NCBI GenBank assembly: GCA_964023205.1 | Contig: OZ026847.1 | Coordinates: 12,221,182 to 12,285,181, forward strand | Origin: Lutraria lutraria | Lineage: Eukaryota > Mollusca > Bivalvia > Venerida > Mactridae | Direction of reading: 5' to 3' | Length of the DNA stretch: 64,000 nucleotides | In this document: positions 12,501 through 25,700 of the stretch, in pieces | Numbering within the stretch: the first letter of the stretch is position 1 | Layout of the letters: every line of letters starts with the position of its first letter | Notes under the pieces: model-generated | What the model was told of the DNA's origin: nothing | Database searches by the model: none | Seen by the model: only the letters and a program-made list of their open reading frames with translations | Translations under genes and position numbers: made by a program

Positions 12501-15500
12501 ACACTCTACTAATATCCAAGTTCCATGTGGTTCCCTTTGGTACTTTTAAAGTGTGACATATGAACGGAAGGACTAACAACCATATGGACAATGCCAAAAA
12601 CTTACATCCCTCCGCCTTTGGTGGGGGATTATAATAGGGGTCCAGCAATCAATGCATTAATTAGTGACATGAAAATGATAACCAATATCCTCCATTCTAT
12701 GTTGATTAAATTGATAATAAATGTTGTTAGTAATGGTGAGCGTTTTTTTTATCATTGCTGTATTAGATATGCATCATGCCCATAAGTTATTAGTATCATG
12801 CTAAAGTTAAATATATACTAAACATACATTTTTTGAATAATCAAAATTGGTGAAAAATGTTAAAGTTTTATGCAAAACTATACCGGCCTGCTGTGTGTTG
12901 ATTGACATAATTATATAATAAGAAATTGTTTACACAAGATATCTTGAATATCCTGTCTATAAGTTAATGGTACCATGTGATAGTTAATTATCTAGTGAAC
13001 ATACTATTTTTTAAATTGTCAAAATTGGTGAAAAAATGAAAAAAAAATTACGCAAAGTGCCAAAACATATACTAGTTTCTCAATGTTACTATTAGCAAGG
13101 GGAACATATAAACAGAACTACAGCTAATGTTGAACCGAGGACAAACATATTTATATTGTTGTATACTTACAACATCTTTACTTTCCTTCCTAAACTTTTG
13201 ATGAACAAACATTGCACCAGTTGCTATACCTAATCTTTTATTGATGTATTCTACACATTTGTTCCACCTTGGTTTATCTCGCATCACACCCTACAAACAA
13301 ATAAAACAATTTCCAGATACTTTTTTATTATAAATTCTTAATCTTTGTTTTCCATTCAGCAATGTTTTCTAACAATCATATGAATCTAAACTTTTAATGC
13401 ATTAGCCCCTCCCTATCATAAAGAGCAAATCCCTCCTCCTTCATTCTCAGCCAATCCTTATAGTGCATGGACCTTCCTCTTCATATACATAACCAATCCT
13501 CAAAGTGCATTGGACCCTCCTCTTCATATACATAACCAATCCTCAAAGTGCATTGGACCCTCCTCTTCATATACATAACCAATCCTCAAAGTGCATTGGA
13601 CCTTCCTCTTCATATACATAACCAATCCTCAAAGTGCATTGGACCCTCCTCTTCATATACATAACCAATCCTCAAAGTGCATTGGACCCTCCTCTTCATA
13701 TACATAACCAATCGTCATAGTGCATTGGACCCTCCTCTTCATGTACATAACCAATCCTCATAGAGCATTGGACCCTCCTCTTCATGTACATAACCAATCC
13801 TCATAGTGCATTGGACCCTCCTATTCAAGTACATAACCAATCCTCAAAGTGCATTGGACCCTCCTCTTCATATACATAACCAATCCTCATAGTGCATTGG
13901 ACCCTCCTCTTCATGTACATAACCAATCCTCATAGAGCATTGGACCCTCCTCTTCATGTACATAACCAATCCTCATAGTGCATTGGACCCTCCTATTCAA
14001 GTACATAACCAATCCTCAAAGTGCATTGGACCCTCCTCTTCATATACATAACCAATCCTCAAAGTGCATTGGACCCTCCTCTTCATATACATAACCAATC
14101 CTCAAAGTGCATTGGACCCTCCTCTTCATATACATAACCAATCCTCAAAGTGCATTGGACCCTCCTCTTCATATACATAACCAATCTTCATAGTGCATTG
14201 GACCCTCCTCTTCATATACATAACCAATCTTCATAGTGCATTGGACCCTCCTCTTCATATACATAACCAATCTTCATAGTGCATTGGACCCTCCTCTTCA
14301 TATACATAACCAATCTTCATAGTGCATTGGACCCTCCTCTTCATATACATAACCAATCCTCAAAGTGCATTGGACCCTCCTCTTCATATACATAACCAAT
14401 CTTCATAGTGCATTGGACCAACGATCCTCTTCATATACATAACCAATCCTCATAGTGCATTGGACCCTCCTCTTCATATACATAACCAATCCTCATAGTG
14501 CATTGGACCCTCGATCCTCTTCATGTACATAACCAATCCTCATAGTGCATTGGACCCTTGATCCTCTTCATGTACATAATCAATCTTCATAGTGCATTGG
14601 ACCCTTGATCCTCTTCATATACATAACCAATCCTCATAGTGCATTGAACCCTCCTCTCCATATACATAACCAATCCTCATAGGCTTCTTGCCCCTCCCCA
14701 TCCACACAGAGGCAATCCTTAGAACATTTGGCCACTCCTCCACACACACTGCTGTCACAGTTGAATTTTTGAAGACAATTTTCATTGTGGTTAGATCTTC
14801 TATCAGGGACCTCTGTGATAGATAGGTTATAATCTCTGACTATTTATCACTAGCCCCTCGCCACATTGAGTTCAAATCCCATCAAATTCATGTCTGAGGA
14901 AGCTGCCCAGCTTGCTAAAGAAACAGGGTTCTTCTTACATTGTTAAAGTTGGAAAAGTTGCCAAAATAATTACCAGTACCTTGGTTGTCAGTGTATAACA
15001 TTAAGCACAAGTGAAAAAAATCACTATGACAAGGAATACATTGTGATTACCTCTAAAGCTTTTCTGTATTCTGCTCTCGCTTCTTGGTAGTTCAATGGGA
15101 GTTCTGGAACTGTTCCTAAAATTATCCTCCAAAATATATAGTTACTGACAACCCTGAAATATAGAGCATATGATAGCATATGGAAAAGTTAGAAGTAAAC
15201 TCTTTCCAACAATCTGTTTTCTAATAAAATGAAATCACTGAAATTCATGAAGAGCTTTTCTTCATTGGCAGTGCTCAAATTGTGATCTAAATGCACTATT
15301 TGTGATCTCAAAGCTTGAATTGTGATATTAAAGCTGAAAGCACAAATCTCATTCTTAAAGCTTATAGATCAAATTTCATTAAATATGAAAATTATTGACA
15401 AATACTGAGAAGAAAAGATGAGCAACATATAAGTATGACTTTAACATCAATAACTGTTCTTTTTTTAAAATATCATTTAAAAACTTTTTAAATGTTAATC

Positions 15501-16734
15501 ATGTACTGAGAGTAAATAAGAGATACAAGCAATGGACCAACTTTTTGTCTTCCTGTTGCAGAAGTTTGACCATTTCTTTGAGGAATTCAGGAGCAAATAC
15601 AATAATTTCCTCATTTCTGTCAACCTTTTCAGGAAGGAACGTCCGGAAATATTTTAACCAATCAAACTAAAATAGATAAAACATAACTTAATGGCATATT
15701 TCACAATACAGTAAATCCTTGTTATCTCGAGCAGTCATCATACCAGGCTAAATGCTCAAGATAAACCTGGTGCTTGTAATAACTACCGGTTTTTGTTAGT
15801 TGAAGGAAACATAAACTGTGTGAAATGCACATTGCATTTTTATTTACCAAGTTTAATGATATATTAAATAAACAATACATTTGGCAAGTTCACAATGTAT
15901 GAAAAAAACCATAGTATTTTGTAATGCCATGTTTTGCAATGAACAGTTTTCCCACAAGCATTTGACCCATACACAGCCTTCATCAGAGTTCACCTTATAA
16001 ATATTTCAACTCTCCTGGTATATAATTGATGTTATATTGAAAAAGGCAATACACCCAAAAAAGATATTTATGTGTCTTTTGAAGATATTTTCTTCACTGA
16101 GGCAAGCTTTCTATCAGTAAATAATTACATGTACTATGTTACCCTAAATTTTTATTCTGAATGTCAATGTTACCGTAAACAAATGTAGGTTTCTCGATCC
16201 AACTCCAAACATTTGCATTGGCAGTAATTAGGACTTAAAAAAACAGCCATAACTTCACTGATTCATAAAGAATTGAGATAAAGCACAATAGGACTATACA
16301 ATGTCATGTCATAAATGTGTTCCTTCATGTAAACAAATTCTGACCAATCAGAAAGGGGAAACTAAAGTCTATTGTATTTACAGAACTGACCAATCATGGA
16401 TGTGTTTACAGATGAATCTGAACTAATCAGAAGTCAGTTCATTAATGTGTCATTTTGTTACAAGTAATAACACTTACATTTGGTATTTTCCTTTGAAGAG
16501 TCCCAATAGTCATTTTATTGTATCTTGCCCCAGTATCTTGTCTTTCACTGGCTGGTTTTGTCAACTGAAACATTGTACAGTCAAATCTGTGAACAAAGGC
16601 CACCATTTGGAAAGGCAACATATGGCCTTTATTAACAGGTGGCCTTAATTCCTAGGTAATTTTGATCTGAATAACCAAGGCCATACAGAATGGCTTATCC
16701 TCACAGGGTGGCCTTCATACAAAAGGTGGCCTTC

Positions 16735-16796
<62 letters not shown>

Positions 16797-19700
16797 TTAT
16801 CATATGAAATAGATAGAATCAAACCTTATACACTGCTTCAGATACAATAACAAGTTGATTTTTTAATTTGTGTTTAACACTGTTTTTTTTCAGTTGTATA
16901 CGGCGGCAGATTCACTTAACAAATTTTTCTTGGACCGTATTCTAACCAGCACTAACTAATACATTCCAATAGCAACCAGCAACTTTTCCACATGTGTTGG
17001 AAAATCGAAATTGGTGTCAAATTTTCATAGAAGGGTATGATATGCATTGACCAGATTGATGGGTTACAAATTCAGTGCACTTAAACCACTGGACCACAGC
17101 CACAACTATTACAAGTTGATATACATACCCTAGCAATCATAACCTCAAAGGCAAGGACTTTTTCCATATCAGAGCGAACAGTATTCTTGTCAGCCCCCAT
17201 CAAGGTAGCAACATCACACATGAATTGTATGTAAGCCTGTCTGGCAGTGGAGTCATCAATGTTAAGATAATATTCACGACTAGGCATACCCAGAGCTGGT
17301 TCATCTAACTGTAAATTTAATAAGATTTCAATTTGAGTGAATTAATATGGTCCGATCTTATAAAACTTGTAGAGTGAATTAATATGGTCCGATCTTATAA
17401 AACTTGTAGAGTGAATTAATATGGTCTGATCTTATAAAACTTGTAAAGTGAATTAATATGGTCCGATCTTATAAAACTTGTTGAGTGAATTAATATGGTC
17501 TGATCTTATAAATCTTGTAGAGTGAATTAATATGGTCCGATCTTATAAAACTTGTAGAGTGAATTAATATGGTCCGATCTTATAAAACTTGTTGAGTGAA
17601 TTAATATGGCCCGATCTTATAAAACTTGAAAACGGTCTCCAAACTAAAAAAATAATTTCATGTTTTCAATATTCAAGTTAATTATATCAGAACTCTTAAC
17701 AGAAGCTTGTACATAAAATAATTGATAAAAGTACCGGTATTTAATTAAACATACTGCAAACAAGCAAAATTGAGCTCAGAAGTTGACCTCAAGTTTAATT
17801 CTTAACAAATGTTTAGATGAAGATGAATTTTGTAATAAGTTAAAAAAAGTAATGTATTGTAAATAAAAGTTGTTCGGATGATACAAAAATACCGATATAC
17901 AGTCAAATCTGTGTACAAAGGCCATCCTTGGGAAAGACAAAATGTGACCTTTATTGAGAGGTTGGCCCTTATTTGGAGGTCATTTTGTTCTAAATATCCA
18001 GTTTCAAGAATGGCATTTATTCATAGGATGTTATTTATTCAGAGGTGTTCCCTAATACAGGTTTGACTGTAAGCAGTGATGAAAAAAAGTTTTTTAGTAT
18101 CACTCAAGCTGTAATAATTCAGTATTACTCAAAACTGTAATATTTCAGTATCACTCAAACCTGTATAATATTCACGGTTGAATTTTTATCATCAGGTCCA
18201 ATCCACATGTCTAACAGTATTGGGGCATTGTATTTCCCTCTCATATTTCCAAGAACTGTTTCCAGTTTGAACTTACGTTCCGACCAGTTGTCTGTAATGA
18301 CAGGCCAGCCACCAAGTTCATTCAGCACCTCACGTAGAGGGGCATCTCCGACAATCTCAATTTGAGCTTGAAAAAAAATCAATTTACAAAATCAAGAGAA
18401 TGTTGAATACATGTTCAGATAAATTGTGGTGTCAAAGAGATGTATCAACAGTATCATTTCATCTTACTATAATAATCTTTAGAAACATCAAAAGATTTCT
18501 GCAGATTGTAAAATGTCCTCCACCCCTTAGTGCGTCATTTAAAGAATAATTATATGATACTACATTAAACTTACATGTATTTATACAGGATTGGTATAAC
18601 ACTTTGGCCTTCAATGTTGCATTACTGTCATAATCCTTAGGAGAATCTTCTAGTAATGCTGAAATATCATAATCAGATATAAATCAATGAAGATGTTCAT
18701 TTGAGCCTTTTACCAACTATCTAACCAACAAGCATATATAATTCCACAAAGTTTATTTGGAGTGCTTCGACACAGAATTTTAGCACTGGGTAGGTAGGTA
18801 GGGATTTTATTTTTTTAAATGTATTAAACAAAAGTAAAAAAAGCCCCCCCCAAAAAAAAACCAACATTTTATTTTATTTATTTGCAAAGATTTTTGTGAG
18901 TAGGTAGGAGGACTCCAAACAAACTTATTCTTCAGCCTAATGCATTAATTCTCAGCTTCGGCGATATTCGATAACCGGTACTTTTGTAAGTTAAATGATA
19001 ATTTTCGTTACACTGGTAGGCAATGTACAACCATGTATTTAATGATGTGCTACATAATATTATATAAACATGTGGAATGGGACATATTCTCTAGTAAAAT
19101 AAACGAACTTGGCAGTGACATTTAAAAATCTAGGTGATCGATTCTACAGTTGAATCTCGTTATGTCAAACTCGCTTATATCAAAATTTCGGTTATGTCAA
19201 ACTGTTTCGTTGGGTCCCGATTTTTTTGCTCTTTCTCTATATGAAATTAATCCGCTTACCTCCAATTCACTTATCTCAAAATTTCGTTTATGTCAAACTA
19301 AATTTTTGTCCCCATGACTCTAATTAGCATGTAGTTTGAGTTGTTTATCTCAAAGTTGGAGCAGATCAGCGAACAATGGACACTTTCACACCTATCATGA
19401 CATTTTGCTAATTGAACAATTTAAAGGCTCCGGGAGATTTATACTCGTGTGACAAACAGAAAGCACACGTGTAGTGTAGCATGATAATCATACCTGGTAT
19501 TTGACTTAACTAAAATTATGGTAGGTAAGGTAAACAAGTACGCACCACGTATATTTTCGGCTGCTGTGAGTATCCGAATACTAGGATACTCGTAAGTTTA
19601 ACTTGAAAATTGAGTACGATTACTTGCCACCTATGACAGTGTCGGATTCCAATCTGAGTAAAATGATCTTAGCTTGATAAAAAATATTAATTCCGAAAGC

Positions 19701-22700
19701 GTGATCGACGTTGCGGCAACTAACGGATTCATCTTACATTATGTACGGAATGCATATACATCCGAAAATATGTAAAGCTAGACGCTCCGTTTTTGGCTTG
19801 GAGCTACGGCTCCAAGCCCTATTATTGTTTTCAGTTGCAGTTGTTCCCTAGATGCTGGTAGCTGTAATGCGAAAGCTGGGTACAAGTGCGCAAAAATGAT
19901 AGGAGTCCGGCGATTGGTTGCCAGCTATATGTTAACAGTCCGGTGATTGGTTTACGCTTACTGTGTGAATCGGTATCACATGACTTGAGTGTACCAACTT
20001 CACTGTGCTAGTCTATTATGAAATCAGGGTGTTTCACTAAAGATCGGTTAGTTCTATTAACATTAATTACACGTAAAGGTACACATTTTAAAACTGTCTA
20101 TTTTTTCTGTTACTATGTACAATATATTTAAATCAATTATTTTAATCATTACTGAAAGACATATTAGCGGAGGATTGTTCAAGAGAATTTAAGGAAGCCC
20201 CTTCTATAATGAAACCTGCGGAACGCTATTGCCGCCAATAATTTTGTCACGTGATTTTGATGTACACATTTGCGATTTCATTGTAAAATCGGGGTGTTTC
20301 ACTATAAATCGGCATGTTCCATCAACCGTTAAGGCACGAAAAGATAAGATATATTAACGCAGTCTCAATTATTTTTACTTTACTAGCTCTTTGTTTAATT
20401 ATTCAAGGTAATAAGCGGAGGATTAATTAATTAATGAAATACACCCCTACTATAATTTAACTTGCGAAACGCTTTCTCTGATGCAATTTAAAACTTGTGT
20501 ACAGTACGATGAATTATAGGAAAATCTATAAATAGAAAAATATGCCGATGTTTCAGACTACCTGTTGACTTTGAAAGAGGACAATTCCATTACTAAAATG
20601 GTCAACAAGACGAAATAAAATGAACCAATTTAGTTATGGTATCAGAACTAACTTTTATCAGCAACAACCAGCCAAGCCTTTCCTTTTTAAAAGGAAACTT
20701 TATTTCGAATTCTTACAACAAATTTCGTAAATAAGTATTTTATGTTGGGACATTAATTGTTGATATTAATTATCATAATTAGATACATAATTATTTTGTT
20801 TCTTCTCTACGTATGTACATATTTTATTCAAGCAAAATGTAATCATACATGTATTGTAATCTTAAATAAAGGCTACTGTACGTGCGTGTACACAAATACT
20901 TCAGATCATATATAATTATACAGTATTTGTTTATCTCAAATTTCGGTTATCTCAAACTAATTTCCACGGTCCCTAGAAATTTGAGATAACGAGATTCAAC
21001 TGTATTTATTAAAGTTGAGTAGTGTATGTACTACAAAGTGACCTTTGCAGAAAATGCTGAGCTTGAGGTTAAGAAACTTGTGATCAGTCTCCAAGCTTAA
21101 ATTTCATATTTTGTATTTTAGTGCCAACAAAATAACAACAGTAAAATAATAATTATGTTAATTATACATTACTCTGTAAGCATAATTAATTAAACAGTAA
21201 TATGATAAAACAGTAATACTTCCATTCAGAATTTGTCGAGAATAAAAATTGAAATTTGAGCTCAGAGACTGTTCACAAGTTTTATAATGTCAGGGTCAGG
21301 TGTTCATTCACAAGCATTCAATATCTCATTGTTTCATAGGAAAAGTCAGTATTCAAATCACTGACTTTTTCAGAAAGGGGAAAGGGGAAAATTGCATCTT
21401 GAAGGATAAAGGGGAACAATAACATTTAATCGTCAATAAGTTATAACCTTAAGACAAAAAGCTATCCTACAGGGTTGTTAAATGATCACTTTTTCCAAAA
21501 ATGTTTTCACGAAAAATAAAATTCTAGTGAAGGGAATGTTTATGAATTTAGGTGGAAAATACATACTTTTCAGACAGGGGCATTGGGCCGTATTCGGCCC
21601 AAAATCTATATAAAAAAAGTGTTGCAATTGAAAATCCAAAATATGTTTGACTGATAAATTTTCCATCCATACCTCTCAGGGTAAGTGTAAGTTCATCAGA
21701 AAGCTTTTCAAAGGTGTTGTAACTTGTTCTGTCCTCTGGTATTAAGTTTTTTCTGTTCCAGTTACCACAAGCGAACTCGAAGAAATCATCACATGGATCA
21801 ATGTCGGAGTCCATGGATCCTAGCAACTGGGCCGCTGCAAAAAGATAAACAAGGATTTTGAAATAAAATAATAACAAATCCTGAATATTTACGGTAATAA
21901 AAAAAGAATTTGAAAAAAAGTTACCATCTAGCATGAAACTAAAGAAACATGATTAAAGAGAGAAAAAATGCCTTGCTACCTGTACCTATATCTACACACT
22001 GTTGGAAGATATTATTGTGAAAACACATGTACAAACCAACACGTTTTTACGAATGGCGTAATGCTTTAGGGTAAGTGGTATGGTGGAACAGGTTTCAAAT
22101 ACTTGACTACAAAAAATAAGAAAAATAAACAGGGGCCTCCGTGGCCAAGTGGCTATAGTCTTTGACTAGTACTCACTAGTCAGTCACCAGAGTTCGAATT
22201 TGAGAAAGTTCTCCAGCTAGTTTATGGGTGGTCAGTGGGTCTTCCAGGTGAACACCAGTCCTGGGGTCTTCCTCAACCATTAAATATCAGAAATCACCTA
22301 ATGATCCTGACTATTGGTGCAAAGCTTTACCCCTGTGAAATAAAAAGATGAAAAAATGTTTTACCTGTCTGTATACAATTACTTGTTAAACAGGTCTCTT
22401 GATGCTGTGCTCCTATAAATAACAAACAAACAAACAGATTATACAACATAAAATCCAGGAATTTGAAGATCAAAATTAATGAGGGTGTAATAAAAATTAC
22501 TGGTAAGTCTTCTCCATGGGTTCTCTTGAGAGTAACATTTGATCAGTGGACCTCAGACTCCTTTCTTCAAATCCCAAGTACCGTACATGTTTTGTAATGA
22601 TTTACATTTTCAGCCTTTCATATTCCACTGCTGATTATTCATTTAAAGAAGTTAACAGTAACATACATAGAACAGAGTAAGTGTAAGAACTAAATCATGT

Positions 22701-25700
22701 TATTTAAAGTCCCATAATCATATAAATTTATCGGTTGTAATAGTTTCTGTTTGTTCTATAACAGAGGAATCTGGTGTTTTCCTCCCGAGCGCACTTTATA
22801 TCAAGAAAAAATGTTTCCAAAACCACTATAGTATTTTTTTCAATATCATTGAAAAAAATACTATTTGTAGTACAGCTGTGTTTTCCCGCAGTGATATTAT
22901 GCACACGGCATGAAGTGATGTCACACGCTCTATATATTTCAAGTTTACAAAAGCAAAATTCACAGTGAAAATTGAGTGTTTTTAGAAGAAAAAGGGCTTG
23001 TTTCGTCGGTAATAATTATCTTGGGATAACATCAGCAATTGTTTGTTTTTTGCATATATTTTTTATAGCAAAAAGCTAATGGGACTTTAAATATATTATT
23101 GTAAGAAACTTACCTAATATTGACACAGAGGTGGTGCTAATGTGATGGTAACCATTTAGCTCTCTCCTCATATAACATGTGAATTTTCCATGTCCCATGC
23201 TTTCCTTTAATACCAACACACTGCCACTCACATTTTTACCGTTCGGTAAAGTCCACCAAAATGTAGTGTCAAGGTCACTGTGTTTCACTTTTGGGTCATT
23301 GTCACGTTGAGTGACAGAGTTTGAGGTGAGATTACAAAGAAGTGTTACAGTTGGTTGACTAGAAAGATACGTACTGGCCTGAGGTATTGTGCTAACAGAA
23401 TAGATCACTGGAGAATCTGAAAAAAAATGTAAAAAAATATAATAATTTCATAGTGCTTAATAGATGACAACACTAATGTTTGATTCACTACCTGGAGTTC
23501 ATCTGTAAATAACTAGATTCAAAGAAACAACAAGAAATAACAGTAAAGAGTAATTAACCTTTGATTGAATTAGTAATGGGAGATAATTCATGGCTTTGAG
23601 TTTTTCCGTTACTGTCAAGATTTAAACTGGTTCCCATTGACTTGTGTGTACAAAGTTAGCCACCTGTTCCTTTGGTGCACTGCATCATGGAACGTGAACT
23701 AGTTTAATCAAGATTTAGCAGAAACCAGAGTCATAAGATAAAAGTAGTTTCCCTTGGATTTCATTACAAAAGGGAGATAATTTGCTGCTTAGAGAAGATC
23801 AGTAAATAACGACAATATCATGAGATAAGAGTAGTTTCCCTTGGATTTCATGAGCAAAGGGAAACTAATTCACTACTTGGAGTTCATCTGTTAATGAATA
23901 CATTCAATAGAAACCAGTGTCAAGATAAAGTAGTTTCACATGGATTTCATTACAAATGGGAGATAATTCAGTTTATCTGTAAAAATTAAAATTTTGAAGA
24001 AAAAGAATATCATAGGTCAATGGTACAATTTAACCAAGATTTCATTAGAAAGGGAGATAATTCACTATGTATATTATCATATTGCAGAGCTTTAAATATA
24101 AAAAAATTGTACACAGTCTTTGTCAACAAAAAGACTTCCATGACAAAACATGAACATACTGCAACAATTACACCTCAGAATCTCAGTATTAATTATCAAT
24201 CAAAATGGAAGGTTTTAGAGTGAAAGAAAAGTATAAGATAAAACGTGTTTAACAATAAATTTTAACAAGGTATTCAAAAAGAGACTGACAATACGTGTCT
24301 AGAAATTATAAAACACTTATATTGCTCTACTGTATCAATGTTAATGCTGTTAGACTTTAAAAGATTTATTTTGGCGATTTTGGCAGTTGGCATCGGTACC
24401 GCCAATTCTAGACCACGCCAATATAAAACCTTGCAAATATAAAACCACGCCAATTATTTAGAAAAAAAGATGTAACTCTTGTCATCAAAAAGGTGTTAGC
24501 AACACTTTTGTATAACTATTTGTTTAGTATGTTTGTATGAGTACATGCATTACATTTATAGCCTAATATTGAAACAAGGTAAAATTTAAACGATGCAAAC
24601 CATATAAGTTTGTCACACCCTATATATAACTTAAATCATCGGCATAATATAAACAAACTAAATTAAAATATATGTCAATTTAAGAAAACTGTTAACATGT
24701 CAGTATATTTAAAACAAATATCGATTTTCAGCCATTGTGTTAGCTCCTGTTTGATCCCAAGTAATTACCACCTTTCCAGTCTTCATGCATCTCATTCACT
24801 CAAGTCAAGTTAAAAGAATATTATTCAATATAGTTTATCCTCATGTGACACGATACATTTAGTAACACGTTAGTGGTACTTCCCTTGAAAATGGTAGATA
24901 TGATTTAATTTTGGCATATAAGGAAGCGGGACATGGATTTATTTCGGTGGTTGACTATGAAAGGCCAAATATAGAACCCGCCAATTCATGATCAACAAAT
25001 TTAAAAACGCCAAATTTTGCACCCGCAGAAATAAAGACGTATACAGTATATCATTTGATCAAATAATTCTCATACACATGTGTGCATCAATGTAATATTG
25101 TTGCTAAGCAAAATAAAACCTGACATAGAACATCAGTGATTAGACTGCCGTATCACATTACCATGCACATACATGGATACCATATTTAGATATAATACTG
25201 ACAGGGTCCCCAGGATAAGTTTTGATATCAGAATTTCTTTGAAGTTGAGCTCAATATGAACACCATAAATAAAGTTTCTATTTGATCTTTTTGCTATGGG
25301 TTTTATAAACTATATAATTATACACGACATTATAAAGTCCTTGAGATTATTAATTTTTGTGACAGTTGACTTCAGTATTCTGCTAGACTTCAGATACCAA
25401 TAATTATTAACTGTTAACGGTGTAGTATATTGTATTTATGAATTGGCTGGAATATTCACCAGCCTGATCAGCCCGCAAGCAGGAGGTCACATGTTCAAGC
25501 CCCGCATCAGGTACATTATTTTCCTCATACACAATTTGCCTCAATATCAATATCTACAGTCAAGTTCTCAATATTTCTACTACACTGAACTTCAATGGAA
25601 ACACACTGGGTTCAATTTTTGTTGGAACACAAAATAACCAAATGACATGCTTATAATTAAAAAAAGATTTGTGATATTCATTTACAAATCGAGGGTTCAG

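Noticed and set aside
13430..14690. CRISPR-like array
   Set aside because: The whole 43-bp period is conserved with no unique spacers, and it lies in an intron of an animal gene.
16577..16737. Short ORFs translated as '[14 protein letters not shown]'
   Set aside because: The same peptide recurs wherever a family 1 MITE occurs; it reflects the repeat, not a gene.
17334..17628. CRISPR-like array of 37-bp repeats
   Set aside because: Units are directly adjacent without spacers.
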